Positions 7,006-12,462 of a stretch of 12,462 nt of DNA are shown piece after piece (position 1 is the stretch's first letter; every line of letters starts with the position of its first letter). The notes under the pieces were generated by a model. It had not been told where the DNA came from and made no database searches. It saw nothing but the letters and a program-made list of their open reading frames with translations. The stretch is taken from the NCBI GenBank assembly GCA_947591115.1, contig CANQCX010000037.1:1-12462 (forward strand), read 5' to 3'. The DNA comes from an uncultured Lachnospiraceae bacterium (GTDB lineage Bacteria; Bacillota; Clostridia; Lachnospirales; Lachnospiraceae). The translations under genes were made by a program, and so were the position numbers.

Positions 7006-8241
7006 CTAGTTCTTGATCAGGCCATTATCAATCTTTGCTTTCAGTATTCTATTGACATGCTCATCAATCATAGCCTCTGTCAGTTCTCCGCGGTTCAGCG
7101 CATCAAAAACGCCGGATACTGCCGACGGAAAATCTGCTGGTATCAGCACCATATCAACGCCGGCTTGTATTGCCTTTACCGCAGCTTCTGAAGATGAATA
7201 ATAATCTGTAATCGCAGCCATGTTCATTGCATCTGTAATGATCACACCTTCAAACTGCAATTCATCACGCAATAACGATATCATTTCTTTGGATAACACA
7301 GCCGGTGTAACCGAATCTGTTATGTTTGGCGTCAGGATATGACCAACCATAACAAAGTCCGCACCCGCCTTGATACCGGCTTTAAACGGCAAAAATTCTT
7401 CGTTCTCCAATTCTTCTAAGGTTTTATTCGTTGCTGCCGCCCCGTAATGACTATCCGTAAGAGTATTCCCATGACCGGGAAAATGTTTCAGCGTACAGAG
7501 CATATCCGTATCATTAAATCCCGCCACGCAGGAAGCTACCATTTCCGATACCAGTTCGGCATTTGCACCAAATGAACGATCTCCGATTACCCTATTTTCC
7601 GGATTAGAAAAAATATCCGCTACAGGTGCAAAATCGAGGTTGAACCCCAATGCCGAGCATTCGCTTCCGATCGTATAACCCACTTCATAAGCCTTCTCGG
7701 GATTGCCGCTGTTTCCTATGGTCATCATATTGGGGAATTTCGTTGTAGCCATGGAAGCATTACGGCCTATGCGGCTAACGGTGCCGCCTTCCTCATCAAC
7801 TCCGGTAAACACCGGAATTTTCGCGTAGGATTGCAGATTTTTCAGCATGGTGGACGTCTGTTCTCTTGTCTTTATGTTTTGCGAGAAGTAGATAACCCCG
7901 CCAACAGGATATTTTTGAATGCATTCTTTGGTGGTATTTCCGGCCGCCGTTACCACGCTTGCACCGGTCAGTTGTTCCGGAGTAACAAAAAACAACTGAT
8001 ATACTTTTTCCTCCAGTGTCATCCGGTTCAAAAGCTCTGTTGCCAAATCTGTTTTTTTCGGAGTTTCCGGTTTTATGGTTTCTGGTTCATTGGACTGCTC
8101 CATCTTTTGTTCCGAACCCGTCTCTGTTTCATCGGCATTAGGCTTTGCGCTTTCTCTGCAGCCTACAAGCATGACTGAAAATATGAAAACAAGCGTCACA
8201 AGAAAATAAGTCAATCCTTTATATCTACTTTCTTTCCTCAA
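7006..8241 (-). CDS. Glycoside hydrolase family 3 lipoprotein, beta-N-acetylhexosaminidase (NagZ-like)
   Basis: A 411-residue exported enzyme predicted to remove terminal N-acetylglucosamine from cell-wall fragments or other glycans. The N-terminus carries a lipoprotein signal: basic MRKESRYK, a hydrophobic stretch, and lipobox LVGC with Cys28 as lipidation site. A Glu/Pro/Thr-rich linker (30-64) then tethers the catalytic barrel. The GH3 NagZ signature KHFPGHG (252-258) with D263-S-H265 supplies the catalytic His loop, and ITDAMNM contains the nucleophile Asp337. The C-terminal beta-sandwich domain of larger GH3 enzymes is absent, as in NagZ. The start is TTG at 8241, with GAGGG six bases before it. 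Intracellular NagZ of Gram-negatives recycles muropeptides in the cytosol; this one should act outside the membrane. Neighbouring genes give no further clue to substrate. Confidence 0.92.
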   Translation of the reverse strand: MRKESRYKGLTYFLVTLVFIFSVMLVGCRESAKPNADETETGSEQKMEQSNEPETIKPETPKKTDLATELLNRMTLEEKVYQLFFVTPEQLTGASVVTAAGNTTKECIQKYPVGGVIYFSQNIKTREQTSTMLKNLQSYAKIPVFTGVDEEGGTVSRIGRNASMATTKFPNMMTIGNSGNPEKAYEVGYTIGSECSALGFNLDFAPVADIFSNPENRVIGDRSFGANAELVSEMVASCVAGFNDTDMLCTLKHFPGHGNTLTDSHYGAAATNKTLEELENEEFLPFKAGIKAGADFVMVGHILTPNITDSVTPAVLSKEMISLLRDELQFEGVIITDAMNMAAITDYYSSSEAAVKAIQAGVDMVLIPADFPSAVSGVFDALNRGELTEAMIDEHVNRILKAKIDNGLIKN

Positions 8242-8308
8242 TTTATCCCTCGAATCCTATGATCGCATTGATTTTTATATCAATATTTACCTGTGCAATT
8301 TCATTATG

Positions 8309-8337
8309 AGCATATCATTTTTTTCGGATTCCGTCAA
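8309..8337 (-). promoter_or_regulatory. Candidate promoter of the GH3 lipoprotein gene
   Basis: On the minus strand TTGACG (8332-8337) and TATGCT (8309-8314) are 17 bases apart, about 70 bases upstream of the TTG start at 8241. The -35 matches 5 of 6 positions; the -10 is moderate. Confidence 0.45.
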
Positions 8338-8383
8338 TCTGCACACTTCTTAGGACTGCCGCGATCCGATACGCAGAACTCAT

Positions 8384-8414
8384 ATCCGGCAGCATCATGT
8401 TCCTGAAGCCGGAT
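8384..8414. repeat. Inverted repeat upstream of the fusion-gene promoter
   Basis: Perfect 7-base arms ATCCGGC (8384-8390) and GCCGGAT (8408-8414) are separated by 17 bases, ending 14 bases before the -35 of the plus-strand promoter. No T-run follows on either strand, so it is not a terminator. A regulator binding site is possible. The rest of the 309-base divergent gap (8242-8550) holds two promoters, one more palindrome and no further gene that I can see. Confidence 0.4.
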
Positions 8415-8428
8415 TAAATGAAACAGGC

Positions 8429-8456
8429 TTGAAAACACTGGGGAATTTGTTATAAT
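8429..8456 (+). promoter_or_regulatory. Strong sigma-A type promoter of the GNAT-membrane fusion gene
   Basis: TTGAAA (8429-8434) and a perfect TATAAT (8451-8456) with a 16-base spacer. Transcription would start near 8463, leaving an untranslated leader of about 88 bases before the TTG start at 8551. Confidence 0.7.
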
Positions 8457-8471
8457 AAAAAATATTAAATT

Positions 8472-8482
8472 CAGCAGTGCTG
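8472..8482. repeat. Short palindrome at the transcription start
   Basis: CAGCAGTGCTG is a perfect 5-base inverted repeat around a central G. It falls about ten bases after the expected transcription start of the promoter at 8429-8456, a typical position for a repressor operator. It is short enough to occur by chance. Confidence 0.25.
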
Positions 8483-8550
8483 TGTTTATTGTTTTTTATG
8501 CCCACAGGGTACGGCAGGGAACGTTTTTCGGCAGGAAAGAGGTAAAGATT

Positions 8551-9948
8551 TTGAAGATCAAGTATTTTGAGCAACTTACAAATCAGAAATATCTGCAGGA
8601 CATCTTAAATCTGCTAACCAAATGCGATCAAGAGTTTGTACCGCCGCTGTCTTCGAGAAATTCTACCACACAGAAGAATTTGAACATGCCGATCCATGAA
8701 AGCGCACAGCCAACTGCCTATTTTGAGCAGATCAGCATTCAGCCGCTGTTTGCAGCGATAGAGGATCATCATGTGGTCGCTTTTATGTCTTTGAGAAAAA
8801 ACTATATCTGTGAAGAAATTTCGGAAAGATATCTCCCGAATGTCTATATTACCACTGTGATCGTAGATCCGAAATTCCGCAATAGCGGTATTGCAAACAA
8901 TTTTTACCATAAGCTTTTTCAAAAATTCGGAAACTGCAATCTTTTTACACGCACATGGTCAACAAATGATTCTCATATCCGTATCTTAAGTAATTTAAAG
9001 TTTTACGAACATACCAGAAAAATAAATGACCGAGGGGAGCGCATAGATACGGTTTATTATCATCATGCTCCTGTCGCAGTTGGGAAAATGCAGATCCTTC
9101 GTCAATATCGTCTGACTGGCAACCTAGTATTTTTAGGTCTGCTGTTCTTCTTTTCAGTGCTTTTTGTAACAACATGGATATTGACAGGTCAGGGGATGCT
9201 CCATGAATTGTCTATTGCCTTTGCAACTTCGCTGATCGCATCGGCTTTGTGCTTGCTTTCGGATACGATGTTAAAGTATAAGGAGTCTCAAAATGATGAA
9301 TATATCAACAATTTAAAAAGTTTTGGAATTGAGAATCTGCAGTTTCACAAAGATGAACTGCTTGAAACGATTATTCCAAAGTGCCACCATGAAATTTGGA
9401 TCACAGGTTATCGGCTTATCATGACCGGAAAAGAAGATTTTCGATTGGCTATCCGCAAGGCCTGCGAGAGAACGCACGAACTGCAGATCCGCATGCTGAT
9501 CGTTCCTCCATGGAGTGAGACATTTCGTCTCGTATACGGGGATGAAAATGTTGTTGATAATTATATTAAGATTTTTTCAGACCTATACGACTGCATACAA
9601 AAATACGGTGCAAAAGCAGAGATCCGTTTTACGGATAAACCGGTGTTTAACGATACCTATAAAGTAGACGATCGTTTTGTGACGAGTCCTTATCTTCACT
9701 GTCTGGACACCGTAAACGGAAAGATTACCGCAAAGGATTTCTTTTCCCTTGATATCAATGATCCGCACAAGCAGCTCTATGAACTGATAAAAAATGATTA
9801 TCTTGCAACATGGGATGCATGTACAAAAAAACTGGATTTTCATGATTTTATGGAGCAGTTCATGACGCCGGAAAATATGGACGCATCTTATCAGGAAAAA
9901 AATCGTCTGCTCAGCGAATGCTGCTGTGCTGTCGGTGCGGAAAAATAA
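8551..9948 (+). CDS. GNAT acetyltransferase-like - two-helix membrane - PLD-like domain fusion protein (unrecognised)
   Basis: A 465-residue protein with three visible parts. Residues 1 to about 175 look like a GNAT N-acetyltransferase: VYITTVIVDPKFRNSGIANN (98-117) matches the acetyl-CoA-binding motif A, with RNSGIA in place of RxxGxG/A, followed by ILSNLKFYEH typical of the GNAT end. Two hydrophobic helices follow at about 191-212 and 220-240, forming a hairpin with basic residues on both sides, so both soluble ends should be cytoplasmic. Residues 260-435 (EIWITGYRLIMT, MLIVPPWSE, FNDTYKVDDRFVTSPYLH) resemble a phospholipase-D-like fold, but no HxKxxxxD motif is present. Several stretches are visibly more AT-rich than neighbouring genes. 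I start at TTG 8551 because GAGGT lies seven bases ahead; GTG 8482 is in frame but has no such site. Acetyl acceptor and function are unknown; defence or membrane stress is inference. Confidence 0.72.
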   Translation: MKIKYFEQLTNQKYLQDILNLLTKCDQEFVPPLSSRNSTTQKNLNMPIHESAQPTAYFEQISIQPLFAAIEDHHVVAFMSLRKNYICEEISERYLPNVYITTVIVDPKFRNSGIANNFYHKLFQKFGNCNLFTRTWSTNDSHIRILSNLKFYEHTRKINDRGERIDTVYYHHAPVAVGKMQILRQYRLTGNLVFLGLLFFFSVLFVTTWILTGQGMLHELSIAFATSLIASALCLLSDTMLKYKESQNDEYINNLKSFGIENLQFHKDELLETIIPKCHHEIWITGYRLIMTGKEDFRLAIRKACERTHELQIRMLIVPPWSETFRLVYGDENVVDNYIKIFSDLYDCIQKYGAKAEIRFTDKPVFNDTYKVDDRFVTSPYLHCLDTVNGKITAKDFFSLDINDPHKQLYELIKNDYLATWDACTKKLDFHDFMEQFMTPENMDASYQEKNRLLSECCCAVGAEK

Positions 9949-9957
9949 AAACTTGGT

Positions 9958-10000
9958 AGGTTAAAATGGGGAAATCTGTGGTTTTCCCCATCGATAACCT
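9958..10000. terminator. Interrupted long hairpin between convergent genes
   Basis: Nested perfect arms: AGGTTA (9958-9963) with TAACCT (9995-10000), and inside them ATGGGGAAA (9966-9974) with TTTCCCCAT (9983-9991) around an 8-base loop. On the minus strand it is followed by a T-rich tract (GTTTTTATTTTT), which fits termination of the WYL gene about 90 bases after its stop; on the plus strand no T-run follows, so for the fusion gene it may only protect the 3' end. A further weak pair GATAAG/CTTATC lies at 10005-10032. Confidence 0.6.
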
Positions 10001-10090
10001 CTTTGATAAGTGGGTATAAAGTAATTCTTATCTAAAAGGTCATATACACTTTTCAACATAAGTTCGCTCATATAATACTCTTTCTTCCGG

Positions 10091-11077
10091 TTACACATGA
10101 TATTTTTTCATGCCATTCTGTAGCGAATTACAAATTCGATCTCTTATGGATTCTGGTGCGGTAACTTCCACATAATCGATATACTGCATCGCCCAATGCA
10201 CCATTGCGTTTGGACTTGCGGTAACGGTCGCCTCAACTTTTTCTTCATCCGGGCATTTCGCAAACCGAACCTCATTGCCAAACCAGTCTACGATCTGATC
10301 GACGATTCCGGCGTCCGCAAGGAACGTAATGCGCTCCGGCTTGTCGGAATACATATACGGCATAGATGAGGCGAGCTTTTTGTAATCCAATCCGTTTTCG
10401 TATCCGGAGACTGTAGACAACGGTGTGGCTTTCTCCTCGGTCAACCGCATGTTGGTAATGCGATCCAGCCGGTGAAAGACCATGTTCCCCCAATATTCGC
10501 TGTACGCCATCAGATAATACCGCTGGTTGTGCAGCAGCATCTGGTAGGGCGTTACCACTTGATAAGAGGATTTATGCAGCTTCTTGTCGATTCCGATTTT
10601 GTTGTAGTCATAACCGATGCGGCATTTTTGTTCAATTGCCGTGTCGATGAGCTCAATGTTGTAAAACAGCGCCGGATTTTCGGTTTTGCTCCAATCACCG
10701 ACCGAATAAATATTTTTGACATGGGAACGAAAATATTTGTTCGAAAGCTTGCACAGTCGATCAATAAGATTTGCCGAATGCTTAGCTGTAATATGCTTGC
10801 TGCAGAGCACCCCGTCAATCAGCAGATGAAGCTCTGAGTCCTCAAAATCCCGGTAATCGAGGAAGCTGCCTTCTCTGGAAGATTCAATTTCCGCACCGGC
10901 TTCCCGAAGAAGGGAGAGATTTCGGCTAATTGCCTTGCGCTCTAGGACGATTCCGTAATCCTTCTGCAGATACTCGGAAATTTCTTCCTGCGTCAAAGGA
11001 TGGTTATAGTCGCTGTGTTCCCAAAGGATCTGCCAAATGCGCAGCAGCGCTAATTTTTTCGGTTCAAAATTATCCAT
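10091..11077 (-). CDS. WYL-domain transcriptional regulator
   Basis: A 328-residue DNA-binding protein. Residues 8-70 form a winged helix-turn-helix (LTQEEISEYLQ, then ERKAISRNLSLL as recognition helix). Residues 141-211 are the WYL ligand-sensing domain; the family tripeptide appears as YYLMAY (187-192), preceded by YQVVTPYQML and followed by FHRLDRI. Residues 248-325 match the C-terminal WCX extension. WYL proteins bind nucleic acid or nucleotide ligands, and many control defence or DNA-repair operons, often as repressors. The frame is open to 11143, but ATG 11077 has GAGGAG eight bases ahead and starts the domain cleanly, so I chose it. It converges on the GNAT-membrane gene and diverges from the deiminase gene; which of them it controls, besides possibly itself, is not known. 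Confidence 0.9.
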   Translation of the reverse strand: MDNFEPKKLALLRIWQILWEHSDYNHPLTQEEISEYLQKDYGIVLERKAISRNLSLLREAGAEIESSREGSFLDYRDFEDSELHLLIDGVLCSKHITAKHSANLIDRLCKLSNKYFRSHVKNIYSVGDWSKTENPALFYNIELIDTAIEQKCRIGYDYNKIGIDKKLHKSSYQVVTPYQMLLHNQRYYLMAYSEYWGNMVFHRLDRITNMRLTEEKATPLSTVSGYENGLDYKKLASSMPYMYSDKPERITFLADAGIVDQIVDWFGNEVRFAKCPDEEKVEATVTASPNAMVHWAMQYIDYVEVTAPESIRDRICNSLQNGMKKYHV

Positions 11078-11155
11078 GATGCTTTCTCCTCTTCGATCAT
11101 CGGATACAAGGCAAAGTCGAAAAAATAAACTTTTTAAGAGCATATTATTATATTT

Positions 11156-11184
11156 TTCATATCATAAACGTATCGTTCTGTCAA
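11156..11184 (-). promoter_or_regulatory. Promoter of the WYL regulator gene
   Basis: On the minus strand a perfect TTGACA (11179-11184) and TATGAA (11156-11161) are separated by 17 bases. Transcription would start near 11148, about 70 bases before the ATG at 11077. Confidence 0.6.
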
Positions 11185-11246
11185 TGTTGCGTCCGTATAT
11201 TGGGGTATAGAAAACGCACATCGGCATACGCGCAGCAGATCGCCTC

Positions 11247-11284
11247 CCTGTGACAAAACCTGTGACAAAACTGAAAATTTTGTC
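11247..11284. repeat. Tandem 12-base direct repeat plus inverted third copy
   Basis: CCTGTGACAAAA occurs twice back to back (11247-11258 and 11259-11270). The core GACAAAA then recurs inverted as TTTTGTC (11278-11284), seven bases on, so 11264-11284 can form a 7-base-pair hairpin. It lies in the divergent region between the WYL and deiminase promoters, a natural place for operators. Which protein binds, if any, is unknown. This 362-base gap (11078-11439) contains no gene that I can support. Confidence 0.55.
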
Positions 11285-11312
11285 TTGTTCCGTCGCTCTG
11301 TTATAAGAACAT

Positions 11313-11325
11313 CACATTAAATGTG
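11313..11325. repeat. Palindrome beside the deiminase promoter
   Basis: CACATTAAATGTG has perfect 5-base arms around TAA and ends five bases before the candidate -35. The position suits an activator or repressor site. Confidence 0.4.
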
Positions 11326-11330
11326 TCATT

Positions 11331-11360
11331 TTGGGTACATAAACTTTGGTATTCTATTAT
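11331..11360 (+). promoter_or_regulatory. Candidate promoter of the deiminase gene
   Basis: TTGGGT (11331-11336) and TATTAT (11355-11360) with an 18-base spacer. The -10 is good and the -35 moderate. The leader would be about 73 bases and includes the hairpin at 11387-11411. Confidence 0.45.
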
Positions 11361-11386
11361 CAGCTCCAAAGCCGCGAGTTGAAGAC

Positions 11387-11411
11387 GCCGTCCACTGCGC
11401 ATGCGGACGGC
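11387..11411 (+). other. Hairpin in the deiminase leader
   Basis: Perfect 7-base-pair GC-rich stem GCCGTCC (11387-11393) / GGACGGC (11405-11411) with an 11-base loop, 17 bases before the ribosome binding site. No T-run follows, so it is not a normal intrinsic terminator. It may affect leader RNA stability or translation. Confidence 0.45.
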
Positions 11412-11439
11412 TGACAAATTTGAATAAAAGGAGGTTTTT

Positions 11440-12240
11440 ATGTACTACTTTTCTTTACATTTGACCGAAAATAAAGCATACAAAGAGGCGGCGAGCCGCC
11501 TGTTTCACGCTCTCGATGAACGTCATATTGAGTATCGGTTCTTAAAAAGCACACACGATATCTGGATGAGAGATTTTATGCCCGTTAAAACAAGATCCGG
11601 AAACTATATATCCTTTCGATATACGCCAAGCTATCTGCGGGATTTTCCGAACCTTCGCACCGATTTTCAAAGAGAGATTGCGCCGCAGCTGCCGCTTCTG
11701 CATTTCACGGATTCGAATATCAATTTGGACGGCGGCAACATAGTTTTTTCCCCATCCAAGGAAACGGCGGTAATCAGCGACCGCATCTTCTCGGAAAACC
11801 CGAACCTGCCGCAAAACATGCTGCTTTCCGAACTCGAAAAGCTGTTGGAAGCGCGAATTCTCATGATCCCATCGCTGCGGCATGACTTGACCGGCCACGC
11901 CGATGGAATGGTGCGGTTCCTCGACGAACAAACGGTACTCGGAAACCGTTCGCCCTATCGCTTCGGCTTGGAGACGCGCATCCGATCTGTTTTGAAAAAA
12001 AACGGAATTGAGACGATTGATTTTCCTTATTTTGATTTACCCGGCGAGAGCGCAGTCGGTTGTTATTTGAACTTTTTAGAAACAGAACACTGTGTTTTTC
12101 TGCCTGTGTTCGGTGCCGATGCAGACGAGGAAGCCGTGACCATGGCTGAAAAGTTGTTTTCTAAAACAATTGTGCCGGTCAATATCCGCGAAATTGCCGC
12201 AGACGGTGGCTGCCTGAATTGCATCAGTTGGGAACTGTAA
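11440..12240 (+). CDS. Agmatine deiminase / guanidino-group modifying enzyme family protein (compact form)
   Basis: A 266-residue cytosolic enzyme of the agmatine deiminase (PPAD-type) family, whose members hydrolyse guanidino groups through a covalent Cys intermediate. Recognisable motifs are IWMRDFMPV (41-49), LDGGN (96-100), GHADGM (152-157, His153 and Asp155) and the C-terminal GGCLNCISW with candidate nucleophile Cys261. In canonical agmatine deiminase the last motif reads GGGNIHCIT, so Asn replaces the His before the Cys. Canonical enzymes are about 350-380 residues; this one lacks the N-terminal part that carries the first W-E-P segment. The substrate may therefore differ from agmatine. 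There is no signal peptide. The ATG has AAGGAGG (11428-11434) five bases ahead. It stops 15 bases before the convergent aminotransferase stop. No putrescine-pathway partner gene is in view. Confidence 0.85.
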   Translation: MYYFSLHLTENKAYKEAASRLFHALDERHIEYRFLKSTHDIWMRDFMPVKTRSGNYISFRYTPSYLRDFPNLRTDFQREIAPQLPLLHFTDSNINLDGGNIVFSPSKETAVISDRIFSENPNLPQNMLLSELEKLLEARILMIPSLRHDLTGHADGMVRFLDEQTVLGNRSPYRFGLETRIRSVLKKNGIETIDFPYFDLPGESAVGCYLNFLETEHCVFLPVFGADADEEAVTMAEKLFSKTIVPVNIREIAADGGCLNCISWEL

Positions 12241-12255
12241 TAAAGCAAAATTAAA

Positions 12256-12462
12256 TCAGAAATTAACAATCCCTCGTTTCATTCGCTCTAAGCCATCCTG
12301 CAAAATTGCTCTCGGACATGCAATATTCATCCGTAAAAACTGCCTCCCGTTTCCGCCGAACTGCCCGCCTTCGGACAGATACAAGCCCGTCGTACTCCGT
12401 ATTGTTTCCGCCAGCTTTTGGGAGTGATCCGTAATCCGGCTGCAGTCCAGCCACAAAAGATA
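12256..12462 (-). CDS. MalY/PatB-type aminotransferase, C-terminal end (cut by window edge)
   Basis: The last 68 residues of a PLP-dependent class I/II aminotransferase of the MalY/PatB (cystathionine beta-lyase-like) group. YLLWLDCS is the conserved segment that opens the small C-terminal domain; GLYLSEGGQFGGNGRQFLRMNIACPRAIL contains the conserved Gly-rich turn and the Arg (in FLRMN) that binds the substrate carboxylate in this fold. The protein ends with LERMKRGIVNF. The PLP lysine and most of the enzyme lie to the right of the window. In family members the reaction is release of thiol, ammonia and pyruvate from cystathionine or cysteine conjugates; the actual substrate here is unknown. 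Confidence 0.85.
   Translation of the reverse strand, partial: YLLWLDCSRITDHSQKLAETIRSTTGLYLSEGGQFGGNGRQFLRMNIACPRAILQDGLERMKRGIVNF

Noticed and set aside
8482..8550. Upstream GTG start that would add 23 residues to the fusion protein
   Set aside because: No ribosome binding site precedes it and it overlaps the leader just after the promoter, whereas TTG 8551 has GAGGT at ideal spacing.
11211..11306. Small open stretch reading ...PVTKPVTKLKIL... through the tandem repeat
   Set aside because: It has no ATG, GTG or TTG start with a ribosome binding site, and the repetitive peptide is just the translated 12-base repeat. It could be a relic of a gene end but nothing supports that.
1..12462. CRISPR array, tRNA or rRNA gene, insertion sequence or integrase
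   Set aside because: No spaced repeat array, cloverleaf-like sequence, transposase-like protein or terminal inverted repeats were seen on either strand.

Overview
The window reads as chromosomal DNA from a Gram-positive anaerobe of the Bacillota, most likely class Clostridia and plausibly Lachnospiraceae. The reasons are strong AGGAGG-type ribosome binding sites, sigma-A style promoters, several probable TTG starts, moderate GC, a lipobox lipoprotein, and protein families in forms common in that group. This is inferred from gene content and style; no marker gene is present to fix the taxon.

Left part (1-6156, all minus strand, transcribed right to left): a tightly packed run that looks like a membrane-lipid operon. 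From a candidate promoter near 6128-6156 the order is a PAP2-type phosphatase, a lysylphosphatidylglycerol-synthase-TM/flippase-like membrane protein, phosphatidylserine synthase (pssA), phosphatidylserine decarboxylase (psd), an NSS-family Na+-coupled transporter, a tandem two-domain Nudix protein, and the start of an acyl-CoA synthetase that leaves the window. The first three genes are joined by 4-base ATGA stop/start overlaps. pssA and psd together convert CDP-diacylglycerol and serine to phosphatidylethanolamine.

Middle (6211-8241, minus strand): a PPP-type metallophosphoesterase downstream of a lipoprotein of glycoside hydrolase family 3 (NagZ type, probably cell-wall sugar trimming outside the membrane).

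Right part (8242-12462) is the more accessory-looking region. A plus-strand gene with its own strong promoter encodes an unusual three-part protein: an N-terminal GNAT acetyltransferase fold, a two-helix membrane hairpin, and a C-terminal domain resembling a degenerate phospholipase-D-like domain. It converges on a WYL-family transcription regulator, with a long interrupted inverted repeat between them. Beyond a 362-base divergent region full of short repeats and palindromes lies a compact agmatine-deiminase/guanidino-modifying enzyme, which converges on the C-terminal end of a MalY/PatB aminotransferase. The acetyltransferase-membrane-PLD-like protein, next to a WYL regulator of a type often found with defence genes, is the best candidate for an undescribed system. 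That functional reading is inference.
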